Source of the DNA: Actinoplanes aureus
Lineage (GTDB): Bacteria; Actinomycetota; Actinomycetes; Mycobacteriales; Micromonosporaceae
Length of the DNA: 37,080 nucleotides
Direction of reading: 5' to 3'
NCBI RefSeq assembly: GCF_015704865.1
Contig: NZ_JADQTO010000051.1
Coordinates: 1-37,080 of the forward strand
The stretch's first letter is position 1, and each line of letters opens with the position of its first letter. The translations under genes and the position numbers were made by a program. A model generated the notes under the pieces. The model ran no database searches and was not told where the DNA came from. It was given only the letters and a program-made list of their open reading frames with translations. Below, piece by piece: positions 7,879 through 15,807 of the stretch.

Positions 7879-9323
7879 CGTCGCTCCCTCATGGATGCGG
7901 CCACGATCTGCTCGGCGTCACCGACCGGCCCGGCGAGCTCCGCGGCGATGCGGCCCTCGCGCAGTACCAGCACGCGGTGGCACAGGTGGGCGATCTCCTC
8001 GGTCTCGCTGGAGTAGAGCAGGATCGCCTTGCCGCGTTCGGCGAGCTGCGCGATGAGCTGGTAGAAGTCGTGCTTGGTCGCGGCGTCCACACCCCGGGTC
8101 ACGTCGTAGAGCAGCAGCACCTCGGCGTCGGTGAGCAGCCACCGGCCCATCAGCACCTTCTGCTGGTTTCCGCCGGAAAGGGTGCCGACCGGCTGGGTCA
8201 TCGGACGGCTCGCCACGATGCCGAGCTGCGTCACCATCGAACGGACTGCGGCCCGCTCGGCGCTCCGGCGCACGAGCCCCGCGCTGCTCAGCCGGTCCAG
8301 GATGCCCAGGGCCAGGTTGTCACGCACCGACATGGGCAGCAGCAGGCCTTCGGACTTGCGGTCCTCCGGCACGTACGCGATCCCGATGCCGGCCCGGATC
8401 GCGTCGCGCGGCCGGCGCACCCGCAGCGGCCGCCCGGCGAGCTGGATGGTTCCGCCGGCCGCCCGGCGGGCGCCGAACAGGGCGAGGAACAGGTCGGCCT
8501 GCCCCTGCCCGGCCAGGCCGCCGACGCCGAGCACCTCGCCGCGGTGCAGGTCGAACGAAACCTCCCGCAATGCGCCGGCACGCAATCCAGAGACCGTGAG
8601 CGTACGGTCGGCGCCGGCCGGAACCGGCGGCAGTCGCGGATAGGTCCGGTCGATCGACCGGCCGCTCATCAGAGTGACCGCCTCCGCCTCGCCGAGCTTC
8701 TCGCGGGTGGTGACGTGGCTGCCGTTGCGGAACACGGTGACCCGGTCGGCCAGGTCCTCGATCTCGCGCCACCGGTGCGAGGTGAACACCACGCAGCAGC
8801 CCTGCTCGCGCAGCCGGCGCATGTGCCCGGCCAGCCAGGCGACCTGGCTCTCCTGCAGCGCGGCGGTCGGCTCGTCGAGCACCAGAATCTCCGGCTCGGT
8901 CGCCAGGGCACGCACGAGCTCGACGATCTGGCGGTGCGCCACGGACAGGTCCGCGGTGACCGCCCGGCTGTCGACGTAGTCCACGCCGAAACGGCGCAGC
9001 AGTTCGTCGGCGCGCGGAGCCAGGACGCTACGGCGGACCAGGCCGAGACGCCCGCGCGGCGGATCGTGCAGGAACAGGTTCTCGGCCACCGTCAGGTCCG
9101 GCGCGAGCGACAGCTCCTGGAAGGCGGTGGCCAGCTCACCCGTGGTTTGGACCGTGCCGGAGTCGGGGCGCAGCACCCCGCAGAGCACCTTGATCAGGGT
9201 GCTCTTGCCGGCGCCGTTCTCTCCGGCCAGGGCGTGGATCTCACCGGGACGCGCCGCGAACGACGCGTCCCGCAGTGCTTTGACGCCCCCGAACGACTTC
9301 GACACCCCGCTGACCATCAGCAC
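7875..9323 (-). CDS. Sugar ABC transporter ATPase with two NBDs (RbsA/AraG/YtfR type)
   Basis: This 482-residue protein carries two nucleotide-binding domains. The N-terminal NBD has an intact Walker A (GENGAGKST), Walker B (ILVLDEPTAAL) and a CUT2-style signature (LSVAHRQ). The C-terminal NBD has a good signature (LSGGNQQK), but its Walker A is degenerate (GLAGQGQADL, usual for this family) and its Walker B region reads LLLYDVTRGVD instead of the common LDEPTRGxD. The composite site made from NBD1 Walker motifs and the NBD2 signature is therefore complete and the other site is not. It starts at GTG 9323, one base after the binding-protein stop. It powers the two permeases downstream. Confidence 0.9.
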   Translation of the reverse strand: MLMVSGVSKSFGGVKALRDASFAARPGEIHALAGENGAGKSTLIKVLCGVLRPDSGTVQTTGELATAFQELSLAPDLTVAENLFLHDPPRGRLGLVRRSVLAPRADELLRRFGVDYVDSRAVTADLSVAHRQIVELVRALATEPEILVLDEPTAALQESQVAWLAGHMRRLREQGCCVVFTSHRWREIEDLADRVTVFRNGSHVTTREKLGEAEAVTLMSGRSIDRTYPRLPPVPAGADRTLTVSGLRAGALREVSFDLHRGEVLGVGGLAGQGQADLFLALFGARRAAGGTIQLAGRPLRVRRPRDAIRAGIGIAYVPEDRKSEGLLLPMSVRDNLALGILDRLSSAGLVRRSAERAAVRSMVTQLGIVASRPMTQPVGTLSGGNQQKVLMGRWLLTDAEVLLLYDVTRGVDAATKHDFYQLIAQLAERGKAILLYSSETEEIAHLCHRVLVLREGRIAAELAGPVGDAEQIVAASMRERR

Positions 9324-9324
9324 G

Positions 9325-10425
9325 TCAGGCTCCGAGCCGGACGGTCAGCTCACCCGGGCACGGGGTGCCGTCGGTGGCGGCTTCCTGGCACAGCACGACG
9401 GTGGCCTCGGGCCCGGAGTCGGTGAAGTCGGCGAAGAAGCTGTCCGGCAGGTCCGGGAACACCGTCTCGCCGACCTTCACCGTCTCCGAGTTCACCATCG
9501 GGAACGGGATGGTGATGCTCTTCTTGTCGTGCTCGCCCTTGACCACGGCCCGGGCCAGCTCCAGGGAGATCACCGACAGGTACGGCGGCTGCCCGATCGA
9601 CATGCCGTTGACCTTCGGTTCGCTGACCCCGGCCAGGTACTTGCGGAAGCCGTTCTCGGCCTCGCCACCGACCACCGGCATCGGCCGCTTCGCCTCGATG
9701 AACGCCTTGATCACACCGTCGGTGCCGCCGGACACCCAGACGCCGTCCACCTTTGGCTGGCTGGGCAGTTGGGCGGCGGTCTGCCGCTGCGCGGTCGCCG
9801 AGTCCCACATCCCGCTGTAGGTAGCGACCACTTTGATCCCGGGATTGGCGGCGAACACCTTCTTCGCCCCGGCGTTGCGGTCGTTGTCCGCGCCGGTGCC
9901 CGCCACGCCGGTGACCATCATGACGTTGCCGGTGCCGCCGAGCTCGTCGACGACGAACTGTGCCAGCTGCTCACCGAACTTGATCTGATCGGTGTTGACG
10001 GTCAGCCCGCACGGGTTGCCGACGGTGTTGTCGAACGACACGACCACGATGTCGCGGTCGCAGGCCTGCTGCACGGTGCCGTTGAGCCCGGTCGTCGACG
10101 CCGCGTTGATCACGATGGCGTCGACGCCCTGCGCGATCAGGTTGGCGATCTGCCGGTTCTGCGTGGCCGCGTCGTTGCCCGCGTTGTAGACGGAGCACTC
10201 GACCTGGTCCTTGTACGGCGGCATGCCGCAGGCCGCCTTGAACACGTTCTCCATCTCGACACGCCAGGTGTTGCCGATGAACGAGTTCGACAGAGCGATC
10301 TTGATCTTTTCGGTGCCGCTGCCGGCGGCGGTGTCGCCGTCGGATGATCCGGTGCTGCACGCCGGCGCGGCGAGCAGGGCGGCGGTCGTGGCGGCCAGGA
10401 CACGGGCACGATGTTGGAATGTCAT
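9325..10425 (-). CDS. Sugar ABC transporter substrate-binding lipoprotein
   Basis: This is a 366-residue CUT2-type periplasmic-binding-protein-fold receptor anchored as a lipoprotein. The signal peptide ends in the lipobox LAAPAC, giving the lipidated Cys23. Binding-fold landmarks follow: IKIALSNSFIGNTWRVEMEN, IANLIAQGVDAIVINAAS, DIVVVSFDNTVG and VDGVWVSGGTDGVIKAF. Three to four further Cys residues in the mature part are unusual and may form disulfides. I prefer ATG 10425 to the GTG nine bases upstream because GAGG sits about ten bases before the ATG but almost touches the GTG. It is the first transport gene after the ROK regulator, with a 45-base gap containing small repeats of CTTCACAC. 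Confidence 0.88.
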   Translation of the reverse strand: MTFQHRARVLAATTAALLAAPACSTGSSDGDTAAGSGTEKIKIALSNSFIGNTWRVEMENVFKAACGMPPYKDQVECSVYNAGNDAATQNRQIANLIAQGVDAIVINAASTTGLNGTVQQACDRDIVVVSFDNTVGNPCGLTVNTDQIKFGEQLAQFVVDELGGTGNVMMVTGVAGTGADNDRNAGAKKVFAANPGIKVVATYSGMWDSATAQRQTAAQLPSQPKVDGVWVSGGTDGVIKAFIEAKRPMPVVGGEAENGFRKYLAGVSEPKVNGMSIGQPPYLSVISLELARAVVKGEHDKKSITIPFPMVNSETVKVGETVFPDLPDSFFADFTDSGPEATVVLCQEAATDGTPCPGELTVRLGA

Positions 10426-10470
10426 GATCTTCACACCTCGGGTGGTGTCAGGGTTCGCTCTTCACACACC

Positions 10471-11652
10471 TCACGCGGGGAGAGGGAAAGTGGCCGAGTC
10501 CCGCAACACGGCCGCCGCGGCGCCGACCACCACGACCGTTTCCGGGTCCAGGGCGCCGGCGACGACGGCCGGCACGGCTTCGCCGGCGTGGATCGCCCGG
10601 CGCACCATCGACTGGTGGAGCGGGTCGATCAGCATGGCCCCGGCCGCGGCCAGGTTGCCACCGATGACGATCAGCTCCGGATCGAGCAGGTTGTACATGT
10701 TGGCCATCGCGACACCGATGTGGCGGCCGGCGTCGGCGAGCACCCGCCGGCAGCCGGCGTCCCCGGCCTGCGCGAGGTCGATCACCTCGGCGAGCCGCAG
10801 CCGGCGGCCGTGAATCTGCCACAGTTGCTGGGCGATGGCGTCCGGGTTGGCCAGGGTGTTGAGGCAGCCGCGGCCGCCGCACTCGCAGACCAGGCCGTCC
10901 TCGTTGAGGGTGGTGTGGCCGATCTCGCCGGCCGTGCCGTTGGCGCCGGCATAGATCTCGCCGTTGATGACGAAACCCGCGCCGATGCCCTTCGCGGTGT
11001 AGATGTAGGCGTAGTCGCGCAGCCCGCGGGCCGCGCCCCAGGTGAGCTCGGCCAGGGCGGCCAGGTTGGCGTCGTTGTCGGCGAGCGCCGGCAGGTGCAG
11101 CACCTCGGTGGCGACCGTGCTCGGGTTGATGCCGGCCCACGGCTTGAGCGTGCAGGCCCGGCCGGTCAGCCCGGTGCGCCGCTGGATCGGGCCGGGAACG
11201 GCGAGACCGACACCGATCACCCGGTCGCGGCCGAAGCCGGTGCGCTCCAGCAACTCATCGATCAGCGTGCTGGTGGCGGCCAGGGTGGTCCGCGGGTCGG
11301 CCTGGTCGTCGGTGGCGATCGAGTCGTGTGCCAGCAGCTCCTGGGCGACGTCGCAGACCGCGGCCCGGACGATCCCGTTGGCGATCTCCACACCGACGGT
11401 GACGCCGAGCTCGCCGTTGAGCCGGACCAGGGTCGGTGGCCGGCCGGTGGCCCGCCCGTCGCGCGCCGGATCGCTGATCTCGATGAGCAGGCCGGTCTCG
11501 AGCAACTCGGCGACCACGGCCGTCACCGTGGACCGGGAGAGCCCGCCGTCGGCGAGCGCGGCACGGGTCAGCGCGCCGTGACGCCGCAGCGCGTGGACGA
11601 CGCGACGGTGGTTGCCGCCGCGAAGGCCGGGGTGCGCGCTGATGGCCGACAC
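10471..11652 (-). CDS. ROK family transcriptional regulator (sugar operon)
   Basis: This 393-residue regulator has an N-terminal winged helix (HALRRHGALTRAALADGGLSRSTVTAVVAELLETGLL, about 18-55) followed by a ROK sugar-kinase-like domain. In that domain are the active-site-like DNDANLAALAE, the glycine loop YTAKGIGAGFVINGEIY and the zinc-binding segment CECGGRGCLN. ROK repressors of the XylR/NagC type bind a sugar and release DNA. It begins with GTG 11652 and is the first gene of the minus-strand transporter operon, so it probably autoregulates that operon. The start may be leaderless (see the promoter entry). The kinase-like fold could retain activity, but the fused DNA-binding domain argues for a regulator. 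Confidence 0.9.
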   Translation of the reverse strand: MSAISAHPGLRGGNHRRVVHALRRHGALTRAALADGGLSRSTVTAVVAELLETGLLIEISDPARDGRATGRPPTLVRLNGELGVTVGVEIANGIVRAAVCDVAQELLAHDSIATDDQADPRTTLAATSTLIDELLERTGFGRDRVIGVGLAVPGPIQRRTGLTGRACTLKPWAGINPSTVATEVLHLPALADNDANLAALAELTWGAARGLRDYAYIYTAKGIGAGFVINGEIYAGANGTAGEIGHTTLNEDGLVCECGGRGCLNTLANPDAIAQQLWQIHGRRLRLAEVIDLAQAGDAGCRRVLADAGRHIGVAMANMYNLLDPELIVIGGNLAAAGAMLIDPLHQSMVRRAIHAGEAVPAVVAGALDPETVVVVGAAAAVLRDSATFPLPA

Positions 11653-11659
11653 GTTTTCG

Positions 11660-11689
11660 AGTATCTGCGGTTCTATTTGAACTGGTCAA
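11660..11689 (-). promoter_or_regulatory. Candidate promoter for the ROK/sugar operon, possibly leaderless
   Basis: On the minus strand TTGACC (11684-11689) and GATACT (11660-11665) are separated by 18 bases. Only seven bases follow before the GTG start at 11652, so transcription would begin at or next to the start codon. The -35 lies within an imperfect palindrome TTGAACTGGTCAA (plus strand), a possible ROK operator. The call is from motif and spacing only. Confidence 0.45.
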
Positions 11690-11778
11690 TAGGCCGTACG
11701 ATATGCCGGAATCTGCGAGTTGTTTTGCTTGAATCAGTCATAAGTAACGGCATTGTGCCGAGCGGTACTCTGGGCTCC

Positions 11779-12672
11779 ATGGCTCGACACTGGCAGCAGG
11801 CGGCTCGGGCCATGACCGTCGCGGTGGCCGTCCTGGTGACGCTGGCCTGCGGTGGGTCCAACCCCTCCGCGCCGGTAGAAATCGGCGGCCGGGCGGTCAA
11901 CGTGCACGTCCCGGACTCCTATGACCCGGCCCGGCCCGCACCGCTGGTCCTCGGACTGCACGGATACACGTCCAGCCCGCGGGAACTGGAAATGTACCTG
12001 CGACTGACGGCGGAGTCGGACCGGCACGGATTCATTTACGCCTATCCCGACGGATCCACCGACCACCGGGGCCGTCGTTACTGGAACGCCACCGACGCGT
12101 GCTGCGCATTCTCCGATCCGGAACCGGACGACTCGCGATACCTCAGCGAGCTCATCTCCTCCATCCAGAACTCGTACCGGATCGACCCCTCCCGGGTCTA
12201 CCTGATCGGCCACTCGAACGGCGGGTTCATGTCGTTCCGGATGGCCTGCGACCACGCCGACCAGATCACCGCAATCGTCTCGCTCAACGGCGCGACCTGG
12301 AACGACGCCGCGCGGTGCCGGCCGTCCGAACCGGTGAGCGTGCTCGCCATCCACAGCAGCAACGACGAGATCGTCACATTCAGCGGCGGTGCCATCGACG
12401 GCACCGCCTACCCGTCGGCAGCCAGCACCGTCGCCCAATGGGTGGGCCACAACCGGTGCGCCGAGACCGGGCGCGACGAACCTGCGCTCGACCTGGTCAC
12501 CGACCTCCCGGCCGCCGAGACGTCGATACGCACCTACGTGCAGGGGTGCGCCGACGGGTCGAGCGTGCAGGCGTGGACCATCAACGGTGGCGTCCACGTA
12601 CCCCAACTGGGGCCCGCCTTCGCCCCGGCCGTGACGGACTTCCTGCTCTCCCAGACCAAGCCGGCGCGGTGA
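11779..12672 (+). CDS. Secreted lipoprotein CE1/LpqC-like esterase
   Basis: This 297-residue protein has a short signal peptide ending in VTLAC, a lipobox with the Cys near residue 21, so it is likely membrane-anchored on the outside. The alpha/beta hydrolase core matches the PHB-depolymerase/LpqC/feruloyl esterase group: LVLGLHGYTSSPRELE (oxyanion region), nucleophile motif GHSNGGFMS, HSSNDEIV (acid region) and INGGVHVPQL (His). Adjacent cysteines in DACCAF are common in this group. Start ATG 11779 was chosen because it opens the signal peptide; the open frame upstream is only the antisense of the ROK gene. The ribosome site is weak. It is divergent from the sugar operon and probably removes acyl groups from polysaccharides. 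Confidence 0.82.
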   Translation: MARHWQQAARAMTVAVAVLVTLACGGSNPSAPVEIGGRAVNVHVPDSYDPARPAPLVLGLHGYTSSPRELEMYLRLTAESDRHGFIYAYPDGSTDHRGRRYWNATDACCAFSDPEPDDSRYLSELISSIQNSYRIDPSRVYLIGHSNGGFMSFRMACDHADQITAIVSLNGATWNDAARCRPSEPVSVLAIHSSNDEIVTFSGGAIDGTAYPSAASTVAQWVGHNRCAETGRDEPALDLVTDLPAAETSIRTYVQGCADGSSVQAWTINGGVHVPQLGPAFAPAVTDFLLSQTKPAR

Positions 12673-12766
12673 TGGCGGCGCTGGAGCGCCTGGACATGCG
12701 GTCGACGCCCGTGCTGGTGGGCTTTCTTCTCTCCACCAGACGGATCTTCACCTTGAAGATGAGGGG

Positions 12767-12805
12767 CTTTCCGGCCGGCCCGCGTTCTCGGAGCCGGCCG
12801 GAAAG
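12767..12805. terminator. Strong bidirectional hairpin terminator
   Basis: CTTTCCGGCCGGC (12767-12779) and GCCGGCCGGAAAG (12793-12805) are perfect 13-base inverted arms around a 13-base loop. It sits between the convergent esterase and cellulase genes, six bases from the cellulase stop. A smaller hairpin, ATCTTCA CCT TGAAGAT, lies at 12744-12760. Confidence 0.8.
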
Positions 12806-12810
12806 GTGTG

Positions 12811-14310
12811 CTAGACGTACGGGCTCTGGGTCAGCAGGTGCGCCTTGAAGCCTTCGCCGACGCCGGGTTCCGGGGTGCCGGACCAGTCCTTGATGAGTAC
12901 GGCGCCGCTGGTGCAGCCCCAGGGGTTCCAGGTCCAGGCCAGGTATCCCATGTCGTGCGCGTCGGCCCAGGTGACGAGCCGCTGCATGTAGTCGAAGGCG
13001 CAGTCGTCCTGACCGAACTCACCCAGGACCACCGGGACCTGCTGCGCCAGCGGGGCGATCTGGCTGTCCCAGCAGGACTCGCTGGCGCAGGCGTTGAAGC
13101 TGTACGCGTGCCATGACGCGGCGATGTTGTTCAGCGGATCGACCGGCTTGTACGCCAGCCACTCCCGCATGTCGTTGGTCCACTCGAGTCCGCCGACCAT
13201 CAGCATGTTCGTGGCGCCGGTGGCGCGTACCGCTTCGACCAGGTCCTGCATGCCGGCCACCTCATAGGGAATGCCGGTACAGGTGCCGCCGTCGCGCAGG
13301 CATTGCCAGCCCAGTGTCTTGTTCCAGTCGCTGGCGATCTCCGGGTACGGCTCGTTGAACAGGTCGAAGACGACCGCGTCGTTGCCCTTGAACGTCTCGG
13401 CCACGCCGGTCCAGAACTGCGGGGCATATCGCGCGTCGGGCGCCGGCTTCTGGCAGGTCGCGTGTTCCTCTTTGCAGTGCCAGTCCGGCCCCGTGGTGTA
13501 GGCACCCCACGTCCAGTGCAGATCCAGGATCACGTTGATGCCGCTGGCGACCAGCAGGTCCACGTAGTCCTTGACGCCCTGCTGGTAGGCGGCGCCGCTG
13601 GGCGAGCCATTGACGCCGAGCCAGCACTCCTCATTCAGCGGAATGCGTACGGCGCGGATGTTCCAGGTCTTCATCGCGTCGACGGAGGCCTGGTCGACCG
13701 GACCGGAGTCCCAGAGTCCCTTGCCCTGCACGCAGGCGAACTCGCCGCTGGAGCGGCTCACGCCGAGCAGCCGGTACGCCCGGCCGTCCGCGGTGACGAT
13801 CTTGTTGCCCGAGACCTTGAGTTCTGGAGCCGGGCCGCTGTCCGGCGGGGTGCTCGGCGGGGCGGAGGTGGGACTCGACGTCGGCGGGACCACGGAGCCC
13901 GTACACGCGGTGCCGTTGAGCGAGAACGAGGCCGGTACCGGGTTCGTGCCGCTCCATGCGCCGGTGAAGCCGATCGATGTGGACGCCCCCGTGCCGAGTG
14001 CCCCGTTCCAGTTCATGCTTGCGGCCGTGACCCGGGCGCCGGACTGCGCCCAGGCGGCGCTCCAGCCCTGGTTGACTTTCTGGCTGGGGCTGGGGAAGTC
14101 GAACGTCAGCGTCCAGCTCGTGACGGCCGACCCAAGATTCGTGATGCCGACGTTTGCGGTGAACCCGCCGGGCCATTGACTCTGCACCGTGTAGGTGACC
14201 GAGCAGCCGGTGGTCGCCGCCGCGGCCGGTTGCATGACCGTGGCCACGGCGCCGGCCACGAGCGCCGCGGCGGCGCCAGAGGCCAGCAGAGTACGACGAA
14301 ATCTCATCAT
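12811..14310 (-). CDS. Secreted GH5 cellulase with N-terminal CBM2
   Basis: This 499-residue endoglucanase-type protein has a twin-arginine-bearing signal peptide to about residue 32 and a CBM2 at about 36-137 (exposed tryptophans in QSQWPGGF, TSWTLTF and NQGWSAAW). A Pro/Ser/Thr linker follows, then a GH5 domain from about 163. The acid/base is Glu320 in VFDLFNEP and the nucleophile Glu431 in VVLGEFGQD. The usual HAYSF and LAWTWNPWG motifs are present. AGGAG precedes the double ATG by six bases; the first ATG at 14310 is used. It should cut beta-1,4-glucan, and mannan or xyloglucan activity cannot be excluded. A CebR-type operator and strong promoter lie upstream, so cello-oligosaccharide control is likely. 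ROK2 is divergent. Confidence 0.92.
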   Translation of the reverse strand: MMRFRRTLLASGAAAALVAGAVATVMQPAAAATTGCSVTYTVQSQWPGGFTANVGITNLGSAVTSWTLTFDFPSPSQKVNQGWSAAWAQSGARVTAASMNWNGALGTGASTSIGFTGAWSGTNPVPASFSLNGTACTGSVVPPTSSPTSAPPSTPPDSGPAPELKVSGNKIVTADGRAYRLLGVSRSSGEFACVQGKGLWDSGPVDQASVDAMKTWNIRAVRIPLNEECWLGVNGSPSGAAYQQGVKDYVDLLVASGINVILDLHWTWGAYTTGPDWHCKEEHATCQKPAPDARYAPQFWTGVAETFKGNDAVVFDLFNEPYPEIASDWNKTLGWQCLRDGGTCTGIPYEVAGMQDLVEAVRATGATNMLMVGGLEWTNDMREWLAYKPVDPLNNIAASWHAYSFNACASESCWDSQIAPLAQQVPVVLGEFGQDDCAFDYMQRLVTWADAHDMGYLAWTWNPWGCTSGAVLIKDWSGTPEPGVGEGFKAHLLTQSPYV

Positions 14311-14343
14311 CTGATCTCCTAGGTTTCAGAGGCGATCGTCGTT

Positions 14344-14357
14344 TGGGAGCGCTCCCA
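14344..14357. promoter_or_regulatory. CebR-type operator upstream of the cellulase
   Basis: TGGGAGCGCTCCCA is a perfect 14-base palindrome identical to the consensus known for CebR, the LacI-family cellulose-utilisation repressor of Streptomyces. It begins three bases downstream of the cellulase -10 and so covers the likely transcription start. No cebR gene is in this window. Confidence 0.85.
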
Positions 14358-14359
14358 GC

Positions 14360-14388
14360 ACCTTATTTAGGCTATCTACCAAAGTCAA
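14360..14388 (-). promoter_or_regulatory. Promoter of the cellulase gene
   Basis: On the minus strand TTGACT (14383-14388) and TAAGGT (14360-14365) are spaced by 17 bases, close to the housekeeping sigma consensus. The palindromic operator lies just downstream, a standard repression layout. The predicted leader is about 40-45 bases. Confidence 0.7.
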
Positions 14389-14498
14389 TGTCCTGGAACA
14401 CCCGCGCGACTTCGTCGCCATCGATTGCGGCCAATCACTGGGACGGGCACAAAGTAAGCTGATCTGTGAAAGTCGATGCTGGCTGCTGAGGAGGTTGC

Positions 14499-15800
14499 AT
14501 GCCGACCAGCCCGGTCTGGGGCAGCAGGCTGAAGACCCGCGGGGTAGTGCTCGACCTGATCAGGGCGGCCCGCACGATCAGCCGGGTTGAACTCGCGGCG
14601 TCCTCGGGCCTGACGCCGCCGACGATCTCCGAGGCTGTCCGGGACCTCATGACCGACGGACTGGTCGTCGAGGCGGGGCGCGGCGCGTCGACTGGTGGCA
14701 AGCCACCCACGCTGCTGCAGCTCAACCCAAACGCCCGCTACAGCGTCGGTGTGCAGCTCGAACGCAATGCCTGCGTCATCGTGATCGTCGACCTGGCCGG
14801 GCGACAGGTGGCCAGGACCTCGTTTCGCGGCACGGCCCAGATGCCGCCACAGCAAGCGCTGCCGTTCCTGGCCACGCACGTGAACGGGCTACTGGACGCG
14901 GCGGCCGTCGACCGCGACAGGGTGCTCGGAGTGGGCCTGGTGAGCTACGGCCCTCAGGACCGGCACGCCGGCCTGCTGTTGACCCCGCAGCCGACCGACG
15001 AGTGGTTCGACTACCCGGTCGCACCACGACTGGCCGAGATCCTCGGCATGCCCGTCGTGCTCGACAACGATGCCGCCGCGGCCGCGATCGGCGAGTACTG
15101 GATAGGCACAGTCGACCCGCGCAGCACCTACGGCTGCATCTACATGGCCACCGGGATCGGCGGCGGAGTCGTCGTGGCCGGGGAGGTGTATCGCGGCAGT
15201 TCCTCGAACAGTGTGGAGATCGGCCACATCTCCATCGATGTTCACGGCGACGAGTGCCCGTGCGGCAACCGCGGTTGCCTGGAGAACTATGCCGGTCCGG
15301 CTGCCGTGGTCCGGCAGGCGCTGGATACCCCCGGGCTCGCCGATCAGCTGGTGCTCGACCCGGCAGGAACGGACTTCCTCAGCGAGTTCGCGCGCATCGC
15401 CGCCGCCGCGAACGCCGGCAACGCGGACGCGCGACATCTCATCGAACAGTCGGCGCGGTATCTGGGCTGCGCCGCCGTGACGATCACCAGCCTGTTCGAT
15501 CTGGACCTGATCGTTCTCGCCGGGCCGAGCTTCGCCGTGGCCGGCTCGATATACCAGACGCTGATCCAGCAGGAGGTGGACCGGCGCACGTTCGCCCGCC
15601 GGGCGCACCCGGTGCGGGTCGTGCCGTCGGTCAGCGGATCGGACGCGGCGGCGGTCGGGGGAGCCGTGCTCGTACTGCAGAGCGAGCTGACCGTTGGCCA
15701 TGCCCACGCGGAGGACGGCATGTTGCCCGTCCGGATTACATCAGCCGGATCGACGTCGAGCACACGATCACCCCGGGATCAGCGTTCGATCCCGGAGTGA
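14499..15800 (+). CDS. ROK family transcriptional regulator (second)
   Basis: This 433-residue ROK protein has a winged helix at about 12-60 (LIRAARTISRVELAASSGLTPPTISEAVRDLMTDGLV) and a ROK domain containing LDNDAAAAAIGEYW, MATGIGGGVVVAGEVY and the zinc motif CPCGNRGCLENYAG. GAGGAGG lies seven bases before ATG 14499. It is divergent from the GH5 cellulase and shares its control region, so it may regulate the cellulase, itself, or the carbohydrate genes around it. The last 35 residues (after VLQSELTVGHAH) are low-complexity and Ser/Thr/Arg-rich, and the terminator hairpin runs through the stop codon. This suggests the native C-terminus was shortened or extended by rearrangement. Confidence 0.88.
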   Translation: MPTSPVWGSRLKTRGVVLDLIRAARTISRVELAASSGLTPPTISEAVRDLMTDGLVVEAGRGASTGGKPPTLLQLNPNARYSVGVQLERNACVIVIVDLAGRQVARTSFRGTAQMPPQQALPFLATHVNGLLDAAAVDRDRVLGVGLVSYGPQDRHAGLLLTPQPTDEWFDYPVAPRLAEILGMPVVLDNDAAAAAIGEYWIGTVDPRSTYGCIYMATGIGGGVVVAGEVYRGSSSNSVEIGHISIDVHGDECPCGNRGCLENYAGPAAVVRQALDTPGLADQLVLDPAGTDFLSEFARIAAAANAGNADARHLIEQSARYLGCAAVTITSLFDLDLIVLAGPSFAVAGSIYQTLIQQEVDRRTFARRAHPVRVVPSVSGSDAAAVGGAVLVLQSELTVGHAHAEDGMLPVRITSAGSTSSTRSPRDQRSIPE

Positions 15801-15801
15801 T
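15767..15801. terminator. Hairpin terminator overlapping the ROK2 stop codon
   Basis: ATCAC-C-CCGGGATC and GATCCCGG-A-GTGAT pair over 13 positions with one internal mismatch and a seven-base loop. The right arm contains the stop codon of the ROK gene. The convergent minus-strand reading frame ends at 15808, so it can serve both directions. Confidence 0.65.
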
Positions 15802-15807
15802 GTCGGA

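Noticed and set aside
7977..9425. 482-residue plus-strand frame opposite the sugar ATPase
   Set aside because: Antisense frame with Arg/Gln/His-rich composition and no motif. The opposite strand carries both NBDs.
10411..11778. Long N-terminal extension of the lipoprotein esterase frame across the ROK gene
   Set aside because: The extension is antisense to a clear ROK protein. The lipobox signal peptide at ATG 11779 shows the real start.
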